A stretch of DNA of 10,073 nucleotides from an uncultured Clostridia bacterium. GTDB taxonomy: Bacteria; Bacillota; Clostridia; Christensenellales; UBA1242. Position 1 is the stretch's first letter. The number at the start of each line of letters is the position of its first letter. This document shows positions 1-6,000 of this stretch, in pieces. The stretch spans positions 1-10,073 of the forward strand of contig CALVNU010000020.1 in assembly GCA_944349915.1 (NCBI GenBank), given 5' to 3'. The notes under the pieces were generated by a model. It saw only the letters and a program-made list of their open reading frames with translations. It did no database searches and was not told the DNA's origin. The position numbers were made by a program, and so were the translations under genes.

Positions 1-18
1 CGTGTGCTCTTCCGATCT
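1..18. other. Illumina adapter remnant at contig end
   Basis: The 18 bases CGTGTGCTCTTCCGATCT are identical to the 3' end of the standard Illumina TruSeq read-2 adapter. They are a library artefact left on the contig end. Genomic sequence begins at about base 19, so the neighbouring gene is cut by the assembly and not by biology. Confidence 0.96.
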
Positions 19-280
19 CACCAGGGGGAATGATAGACTTTGATTCTGTATCCATATAACTTGCACATTCACATAGCGCTTTAACTTCTTGTTTTTTAAG
101 ATATTCAAGTCCCACCCTTTCAAGAATAAGGTCTTTGTCTTGAATGTGATAGGCAACAAGTTCTTCGCAAGAAGAGAAATGCATTTGCAGTTTTGATGAA
201 AGTTCTTCAGCAACAGCACTGCAAAAGTCTTTTTCAAGACTCACCAATAATATGTTGGTACAACTTTGAGGAGTTTTCAT
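19..280 (-). CDS. Shikimate-kinase-like protein with degenerate P-loop, 3' end missing
   Basis: An open frame of 87 codons starts at ATG (278-280) and runs into the adapter, so the C-terminus is unknown. An in-frame TAA lies 9 bases upstream of the ATG, so this is the first usable start. I see no Shine-Dalgarno sequence. Aligned by eye to the shikimate kinase N-terminus, NILLV (9-13) fits beta-strand 1, EELSSKLQMHF (25-35) fits the helix and turn before the substrate Asp region, EEL (39-41) fits the DEL motif, and LERVGLEYLKKQE (52-64) fits the family's EGEEYFR segment. IIPPG (83-87) sits where the family has its GGG motif. The Walker A residues are absent: the stretch reads SLEKDFCSAVA (14-24), with Cys20 at the lysine position. 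The resemblance is from memory and the gene is partial. If correct, this is a non-catalytic or repurposed relative. It lies 63 bp downstream of the ComEC-like gene on the same strand with no terminator between, so it may be its operon partner. Confidence 0.6.
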
Positions 281-343
281 AAGAATATATTAACATAAAA
301 TGAAATAATTACAAAGTTTTTTAATCGTTTTTACAAAATAAGT

Positions 344-1420
344 TTATTTCTTGCTTTTAGGCAACTTTATTCCCCAAATTAGTATCAAAAGCACACCTGC
401 AACCACCAAAACAATGGTAAAATCTATAGGTGAAGTTGAAACAAAGAATGTTTGCAAAGAGCCACCAGTCAAACCAATCGCAAAACTGCCATTATTGCTT
501 GTTGTTAAAATGGTGCAATTGCAATCGTTAAGTCTGTTTACAACTTCAGCGCTTGGGTGTCCATAACTGTTATCTTTCCCAACACTAATGCAGGCGATGC
601 TGGGAGTTGTTGCTTGTAAAAATTCTTGAGAAGTCCCCGATGATGAACCATGATGAGAAACTTTTAATACATCAATATCAAGGTCTGCGCCACTATCAAG
701 CAACTCTTGTTCAACCAGACTTTCTGCATCTCCAGTAAAGAGAAAACTTTTGCCTTGATATGAAATTTTTATCACTGCACTGTAGTTGTTTGTATTTGAG
801 TAATTTTCACTTATAGGCGCCAAAAATTCAACATTTGCTCCACCTTCATTAAAGGATATACCACTTTCAGAAAAATACATCTCCACTTGATTGTCATACA
901 GAGCAGTCAAGGCCTTGTCATAGGTTTGAGAAGTTGAAACTTTGTAACTGTTTTGATACATACCTTCTTCGGAAGCAGAAAAATATTTTGGACGATAAAC
1001 CACCACAACATCAAAATTTTCAGCAACCGCTTGTGCGCCTCCAACATGGTCGGCATCTGGATGAGTCAGCACGAGATAGTCAATTTTGTTAAGTTTATGT
1101 AATTCAAGATATTCATCAAGATAATTTACTAAGGTATTTTGCTCCGGACTATCGCCAGTATCTATCAACATAAGTTTATCATTTGGAAAGCGAATGAGCG
1201 AGGCATCGCCCTGCCCAATATCAATAAAATTAACTTCCAAATCACAATCTTTGCTTTCTGTTACAATGCTTGGCGGTATAAAATATGTAAGCCCATCAAA
1301 CAAAAAGAAAATCAACAAAAACGCAAGCACGACAATGGCAGACAAAATCGCCCTAATCAAAATTTGTACTTTGTTGTTTTTAATATAATTAACATTTTTC
1401 TTAATATTTTTAACTTTCAT
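344..1420 (-). CDS. Membrane-anchored ComEC/Rec2-type metallo-beta-lactamase-fold hydrolase
   Basis: The 358-residue product has a basic N-terminus, a hydrophobic segment at about 20-42, an MBL-fold domain at about 60-325 and a second hydrophobic segment at about 333-350 followed by the basic tail KLPKSKK. The positive-inside rule puts both ends in the cytoplasm and the catalytic domain outside. Hallmarks of the ComEC C-terminal domain are present: VNFIDIGQGDASLI (63-76), the metal motif HPDADH (120-125), FTGDAE (228-233), SHHG (255-258) and GHPS (287-290). In ComEC this domain is thought to act as a nuclease on the DNA strand that is not imported. The competence channel domain is missing here, so a direct DNA-uptake role cannot be assumed. 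Its ATG overlaps the patatin stop as ATGA with no clear Shine-Dalgarno, which indicates translational coupling. An extracellular nuclease or phosphodiesterase is the likeliest role; the substrate is unknown. Confidence 0.9.
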   Translation of the reverse strand: MKVKNIKKNVNYIKNNKVQILIRAILSAIVVLAFLLIFFLFDGLTYFIPPSIVTESKDCDLEVNFIDIGQGDASLIRFPNDKLMLIDTGDSPEQNTLVNYLDEYLELHKLNKIDYLVLTHPDADHVGGAQAVAENFDVVVVYRPKYFSASEEGMYQNSYKVSTSQTYDKALTALYDNQVEMYFSESGISFNEGGANVEFLAPISENYSNTNNYSAVIKISYQGKSFLFTGDAESLVEQELLDSGADLDIDVLKVSHHGSSSGTSQEFLQATTPSIACISVGKDNSYGHPSAEVVNRLNDCNCTILTTSNNGSFAIGLTGGSLQTFFVSTSPIDFTIVLVVAGVLLILIWGIKLPKSKK

Positions 1421-2250
1421 CTTACAAAAATAATATCATCAGGAAGAACTTTAATTTTTTTACGCGGTTTGCTTTTAAAAAGTTCCAAAATTTTTGGCAT
1501 AGCATCAATTGTGGCTTTATAGCCTTCTTCAATCATATCATCTAGGCCTTCGGTGCTTGTAGATTTAAAGCGCTTTGTTTCTGGTCCAACAACCACATCG
1601 GCGTTAACATAACCTCGAATTGCATTACTTTTCATAAGAATTCTTATTGAGCATGAAATCACATCTAAAAATTTTGTACTATTCGTGCCATAAAGGCGAG
1701 ATTTATTTACATCAATTGCTACAACATAATCACAGCCAAAATATTTAGGAATATCTGCAGGAATAGTGTTCTGCAATCCACCGTCTGCCAAAATCATATC
1801 ATTATATTCAACTGGTTGAAAAACTGCAGGCACTGCACAACTTCCACATACAGCGCTAGCAAGGTTACCCTTTCTAAAGCAGACCTCTTTTGCAGATTTT
1901 AAGTCAACAGCAACTGCCGCAAAAGGAATTTGACAGTCTTCAATGTTTGTGTCTCCCAAATTTTTTCTAATAATTTCCGCCAAACTATCTAGTTTTGAAG
2001 CGGTAAAAGGAATAACACTTTTTCTTATATCTTTAACTCGAACATTTTTGGCAATATCGTACATTTGTTTAAAATTATATCCGTTTGCATAGAAGGCACC
2101 AACCAAACTGCCGGCACTTGTTCCAGCAACAAAATCAAATTTAACCCCAAATTGTTCAAAAGCCTTAATTGCTCCCAAATGGGCAAATCCTCTTGCTCCG
2201 CCACCACCAAAAGCGATGCCCACTTTTACATTGCGTTTTTTAAAAATCAT
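1417..2250 (-). CDS. Patatin-like phospholipase (RssA/YlbK-type)
   Basis: The 277-residue protein has all parts of the patatin Ser-Asp dyad hydrolase fold. The glycine-rich oxyanion loop GGGGARG is at 15-21, the nucleophile elbow GTSAG at 43-47 (Ser45), SCAVPAVFQPV at 137-147, and the DGG motif with catalytic Asp156 at 156-158. Length and layout match the small bacterial RssA/YlbK group, which are predicted lipid acyl hydrolases. I see no signal peptide or membrane helix, so it is probably cytoplasmic and acts at the inner membrane face; the substrate cannot be told. The start is supported by AAAGAGG (2258-2264), 7 bases before the ATG, and by a promoter just upstream (2270-2297). The leader would be only about a dozen bases. 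It is the first gene of an operon with the ComEC-type gene, joined by a 4-base ATGA overlap. Confidence 0.93.
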   Translation of the reverse strand: MIFKKRNVKVGIAFGGGGARGFAHLGAIKAFEQFGVKFDFVAGTSAGSLVGAFYANGYNFKQMYDIAKNVRVKDIRKSVIPFTASKLDSLAEIIRKNLGDTNIEDCQIPFAAVAVDLKSAKEVCFRKGNLASAVCGSCAVPAVFQPVEYNDMILADGGLQNTIPADIPKYFGCDYVVAIDVNKSRLYGTNSTKFLDVISCSIRILMKSNAIRGYVNADVVVGPETKRFKSTSTEGLDDMIEEGYKATIDAMPKILELFKSKPRKKIKVLPDDIIFVR

Positions 2251-2269
2251 TTGTTAACCTCTTTGAATA

Positions 2270-2297
2270 ATTATATCACCTTTAATAGCAAAATCAA
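2270..2297 (-). promoter_or_regulatory. Sigma-A-type promoter of the patatin/ComEC-like operon
   Basis: On the minus strand there is TTGATT (2292-2297), a 16-bp spacer and a consensus TATAAT (2270-2275) preceded by TGA, an extended -10. Transcription would start near 2263, inside or just before the Shine-Dalgarno AAAGAGG. That gives an unusually short leader of about 13 bases. Confidence 0.65.
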
Positions 2298-2360
2298 AAC
2301 AATAAAGTTGATTATTTTGCTTTTAAAGTCTAAATTTCTAATATAAAATACAAAAATAAC

Positions 2361-2389
2361 TTGCTTTTTTATAATTTTTTTGGTAATAT
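2361..2389 (+). promoter_or_regulatory. Promoter of the tRNA-Glu gene
   Basis: TTGCTT (2361-2366), a 17-bp spacer and TAATAT (2384-2389), with a TG two bases before the -10, lie just ahead of the tRNA. Transcription would start near 2396, about 10 bases before the mature 5' end. Other AT-rich -10 candidates, such as TATAAA a few bases further on, cannot be excluded. It is back to back with the patatin promoter. Confidence 0.55.
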
Positions 2390-2405
2390 ATAAATGCTTT
2401 AATGT

Positions 2406-2480
2406 GGCCTCTTGGTCAAGAGGTTAAGACGCCGCCCTCTCACGGCGGAATCAGGGGTTCGATTCCCCTAGAGGCTACCA
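2406..2480 (+). tRNA. tRNA-Glu(CTC)
   Basis: A complete 75-base cloverleaf with encoded CCA can be folded by hand. The acceptor stem pairs 2406-2412 with 2470-2476, closed by a G-U pair at 1-72. The D-stem is GTC/GAC (2415-2417 with 2428-2430). The anticodon stem CCGCC/GGCGG (2432-2436 with 2444-2448) holds the loop CTCTCAC. The T-arm has a 5-bp stem around TTCGATT (2458-2464). Base 2477 is the discriminator A and 2478-2480 is CCA. The anticodon is CTC (2439-2441), reading the Glu codon GAG. The G-C start and GGTCAAGAGGTTAAGAC D-arm resemble Bacillota tRNA-Glu. A TTC-anticodon tRNA-Glu must exist elsewhere in the genome to read GAA. A 21-bp copy of the 3' end of this gene recurs at 2657-2677. 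Confidence 0.97.
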
Positions 2481-2481
2481 A
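2461..2481 (+). repeat. Direct repeat, copy 1: 3' end of tRNA-Glu
   Basis: This 21-bp stretch runs from the last part of the T-loop through the acceptor 3' strand, CCA and one further A. It is repeated exactly at 2657-2677. Matching ends immediately on both sides. A direct repeat covering a tRNA 3' end is the classic signature of site-specific integration (attL/attR) or of a tRNA-derived repeat. Confidence 0.9.
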
Positions 2482-2490
2482 AAATATAGG

Positions 2491-2516
2491 GCAGGGAGAA
2501 AATTCTCTGCTTTTTT
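2491..2516 (+). terminator. Intrinsic terminator of tRNA-Glu
   Basis: An 8-bp stem (2491-2498 with 2503-2510, including two G-T pairs) closes an AAAA loop and is followed by six T residues (2511-2516). It lies 10 bases after the tRNA CCA end on the same strand. Confidence 0.85.
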
Positions 2517-2536
2517 AATAACCTTTTTAAGATAAA

Positions 2537-2677
2537 GGGAATCGAACCCCATCTATTAAGGGCTCCCGAAAATCGGCGATTTTTGGGAAGAGGAGCAAAC
2601 AAGCGAAAGGGCATAAGTTTCGCACAGAAACTATGCAAGAGCGAAGTTTGTGACGAGATTCCCCTAGAGGCTACCAA
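2537..2677. other. Hairpin-rich tRNA-associated segment, possible small repeat element
   Basis: This stretch after the tRNA terminator holds no convincing gene but is unusually structured. It begins with GGGAATCGAACCCC (2537-2550), the exact reverse complement of tRNA-Glu T-arm bases 2454-2467. It then has a 10-bp hairpin CCCGAAAATC/GATTTTTGGG with one G-T pair around GGC (2565-2587). A further hairpin pairs GCATA/TATGC and GTTTC/GAAAC around GCACA (2611-2636), with one bulged A. It ends with the displaced tRNA 3' end, so GGGAATC at the left is inverted relative to GATTCCC at the right. A structured RNA, a MITE-like repeat or the debris of an integrated element would all fit. Confidence 0.5.
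2657..2677 (+). repeat. Direct repeat, copy 2: displaced tRNA-Glu 3' end
   Basis: This is an exact 21-bp copy of 2461-2481, 196 bp downstream, beginning GATTCCCCTAG and ending GGCTACCAA. No tRNA body precedes it, so it is a partial copy and not a second gene. The gap is too short for an integrase, so if these are attachment sites the element is a remnant or non-autonomous. Confidence 0.9.
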
Positions 2678-3033
2678 TGGGATAGAGACCTTTTAGAAAA
2701 AATTTTATTAAAATAATTGCTTTTATATTATCATTACTATACTTTTTAATAAAGATTTGGTAGTTAAAAAATAGCAAGAGTTTTTCTCCTGCTTTTTAAT
2801 TCCTCCTGTCCAAAAACAAGTGATGCAATGCTTGCAAAATGTCAAAGGAGTTTGGTTTTCTAAATGACCGTTCTTTGTATTTTGCAGTAAACACAACAAA
2901 AAAATTATTTTTTCTGTCGCACTCCTATAAATTACAAGAGCATAAAGTCATATTTTAATCAGATTTATCAAATTTGGTTTGCATAATTATTACAATGTCA
3001 ACTATGAAAACTATCAAATTTTATTTTAAAAAC
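2678..3033. other. AT-rich intergenic stretch without a supported gene
   Basis: About 355 bp separate the tRNA-end repeat from the rpoC terminator. Apart from the hairpin at 2774-2797, I find no RNA gene, promoter pair or start codon with a Shine-Dalgarno. On the minus strand a 43-codon frame (2796-2924) reads protein-like, including KYKERSFRKPNSFDILQ, but its only start is a GTG at 2892-2894 with no ribosome binding site. An overlapping frame is open for about 70 codons, also without an initiator at its front. It may be a decayed gene or part of an interspersed repeat. Confidence 0.6.
2774..2797. terminator. Weak terminator-like hairpin
   Basis: GCAAGAG and CTCCTGC (2774-2780 with 2786-2792) pair with one mismatch around TTTTT. 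Five T residues follow on the plus strand and, after one base, a T-run also follows on the minus strand, so it could act in either direction. It resembles the tRNA terminator at 2491-2516 in its TGCTTTTTAAT end. No gene clearly needs it; it could be a backup terminator for tRNA read-through. Confidence 0.4.
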
Positions 3034-3036
3034 AAC

Positions 3037-3061
3037 AAAAAAACGGAGAAATATCTCCGTT
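3037..3061 (-). terminator. Intrinsic terminator of the rpoBC operon
   Basis: A perfect 8-bp stem AACGGAGA/TCTCCGTT (3042-3049 with 3054-3061) with a 4-base loop lies 21 bases after the rpoC stop. On the minus strand it is followed by TTTTTGTTG. A T-run also follows on the plus strand, so it probably stops transcription from both sides, which suits its place between rpoC and the convergent tRNA. Confidence 0.88.
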
Positions 3062-3082
3062 ATTTTTTTATGAATGATTATT

Positions 3083-6000
3083 TTAAGCAATAACTCCGCT
3101 TGCACTATCTTCTTTATCCTCAACTACAACAGGCATAACTGAACGATATTGTTTGATACCAGTTCCTGCAGGAATAAGTTTTCCAATAATAACATTCTCT
3201 TTAAGTCCCAAAAGTTTGTCAACTTTGCCTTTAACTGCAGCATCAGTAAGAGTTCTTGAAGTCTCTTGGAAGGAAGCAGCAGAAAGGAAACTTTCTGTTG
3301 AAAGAGATGCCTTTGTAATACCAAGCAAAATTCGTTTAACAGTTGCAGGCACACCGCCCTCTTGAAGAACGCGTTCGTTTTCTTCGTCACAACGATAAAC
3401 ATCAACAATTTCCCCAGGAAGAAGAGAAGTGTCTCCAGCAGATTCAACTTTAACTTTTTTAAGCATTTGTCTAATAATGATTTCAACATGTTTATCATTA
3501 ACGGCAACGCCTTGTCCGCGATATGTTGCAATAACTTGACTAAGCAAATAATCTTCAAGCCCTTTAACACCCTTCATTCTCAAAAGGTCAGCAGGATTGA
3601 TTGCACCAGCAGTAAGTTGCGTTCCTATTTCCACGGTTTCACCATTTTTTACAAGAACAACTGCAGGTTTTTTAACTTCATAATCAACATCACCTTCACG
3701 AGAAGCAACTGTGAAGTAGAAATATTTTGCATCTTGCTTGATTGTAACCTTTCCAGCAACTTCGCTTAGCAAGCACTCACCTTTTGGTTTTCTTGCTTCA
3801 AAAATTTCTTCAACACGAGGAAGACCTTGAGTAATATCAAGCGCAGAAGCAACACCGCCAGATTGGAAAGTTCTCATTGTAAGTTGTGTTCCAGGTTCGC
3901 CAATAGATTGAGCAGCGATAATTCCAACTGCTTCACCAACGGTAACCAAATCTTTACCACTCAAATCACGGCCATAACATTTTGCACAAACGCCATGTTT
4001 GCAACGGCAAGTAAGGTTTGACCTAATTTGAACTTTCTTTATGCCAGCATTTTGAATTTCTTCTGCTTGTTTGCGAGAAATCATTTGATTTGCTTGAACA
4101 ATAACTTCTCCAGTAGCAGGATTTACAACATCATCAACGGCAACTCTGCCATAAATGCGTTCCATCAAAGTTTCTTGAACAGTTCCGTCAACAACAAGGT
4201 CGCTTACATAAACGCCCTTAACCTTTTCTCCTAAATCTGCAAAGCAGTCTTCGGTTGTAATCACAACATCTTGAGAAATATCAACAAGTCTTCTTGTCAA
4301 ATAACCAGAGTCTGCAGTTTTAAGAGCGGTATCGGTAAGACCTTTTCTAATACCACGAGCAGAAAGGAAATATTCAATAGGAGAAAGCCCATTTCTAAAT
4401 GATGATTTGATTGGAATATCAATTTTTTCACCAGAAGCGGTTGTTTTAATACCAACCATACCGCAGATAGAGTTGATTTGGTCGCGAGAACCACGAGTTC
4501 CAGAAATGCACATAAACTTAAACGCACTTTGGTCATCAAGATAACTAAAAACTTCTTTTTCAACTTTACTCTTTGCTTGCTCCCAAATATTTATATTGGA
4601 AATCAACTTTTCATCCAAAGTAATAAAACCACGGCGAAGAAGTTTTTCATTTTCAAGCACTTGTTCTTCTGCTTCTTTTATAATTTCTTTCTTTGCAGGT
4701 GGTTCTTCAATATCAAATGCGTTTACGGTGATTGCAGAAAGAGTTGAATATTTATATCCTAAAGCCTTTACTTTGTCAACAAGAATAGAGCATTGTGTTG
4801 TTCCCAGTTTTTCATATGCCTTTGCAAACATGTTTGCAAGGTCTTTCTTATACATAACTTTGTTGAATTCAAGTTCGCAATAATTTTCTTCTTTGCTTCT
4901 GTCAACATAACCAAGATTTTGTGGAACATTATCATTAAAGATAAGTCTTCCAACAGAAGTATCAACAATTTTTGAATATTGTTTTCCATCAACTGTTGCA
5001 GTAAGTCTAACTTTGATTGGCGCTTGAATGTGAGTGTTGCCAGTTTGATAAGATATAACAGCCTCTTCTTTTGAAGAGAAAATTGCGCCCTCACCTTTTG
5101 CGCCAGGTTTTAAGGTTGTGATATAAGCGCATCCCAAAATAATATCTTGAGAAGGTGTGATAATAGGTTCACCATCAGAAAGTTTAAGCAAGTTGTTTGA
5201 TGCAAGCATAAGAGTTCTAGCCTCTGCCCTTGCATCAAGAGAAAGAGGAACATGCACAGCCATTTGGTCCCCGTCAAAGTCGGCGTTAAACGCTGTACAA
5301 ACAGATGGGTGCAACTTGATTGCCCTTCCTTCAACAAGCACTGGTTCAAAAGCCTGCACCGACAATCTGTGAAGTGTAGGCGCACGGTTCAAGAACACTG
5401 GATGGTCTTTAATAACATCGTCCAAAATATCCCAAACAACAGGTTTTTCTTTATCAATCATGCGTTTTGCTGCTTTGATATTGTGTGATTTGTTTAAAGA
5501 AACAAGTTTGTGGATAATGAAAGGTTTAAACAATTCAAGGGCCATTTCTTTAGGCAGTCCGCATTGATACATTTTAAGTTCAGGTCCAACAACGATAACA
5601 GAACGCCCAGAATAGTCAACGCGTTTGCCAAGAAGGTTCAAACGGAAGCGTCCTTGTTTTCCGCCAAGCATTGCGGTCAAAGATTTAAGGTCGCGTTGTT
5701 TTGAAGATTGAACGGCTTTACCGCGTTTACCATTATCAATAAGGTTGTCAACCGCTTCTTGAAGCATACGCTTTTCATTTCTAATAATAACATCAGGAGC
5801 GCCAAGTTCAACAAGTTTTTTAAGACGATTGTTTCTGTTGATAACTCGTCTATAAAGGTCGTTAAGGTCGCTGGTTGCATACCGTCCCCCATCCAATGGA
5901 ACCATAGGTCTAAGGTCTGGAGGAAGAACTGGAATAACATCAAGCACCATCCAAGTTGGATTGTTTCCGCTTTTGATAAAGGACTCGATAACATCAAGTT

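Noticed and set aside
284..312. A possible promoter (TTGTAA, 16 bp, TAATAT) for the kinase-like gene
   Set aside because: The match is weak, it lies only a few bases from the ATG, and the region is so AT-rich that such hexamers are expected by chance.
2065..2346. A 93-codon plus-strand open frame across the patatin 5' end
   Set aside because: It is antisense to the conserved GTSAG and GGGGARG region and covers the patatin promoter; the sequence has no family resemblance.
2468..2677. A 69-codon minus-strand open frame running from the displaced tRNA end back into the tRNA gene
   Set aside because: It overlaps the tRNA acceptor end and terminator in antisense, its ATG is the complement of a tRNA-end CCAT and it has no Shine-Dalgarno. 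Openness is explained by the repeat, so it is not called as a gene.
2657..2677. A second tRNA gene
   Set aside because: Only the 3' end is present; no D-arm or anticodon arm can be folded upstream.
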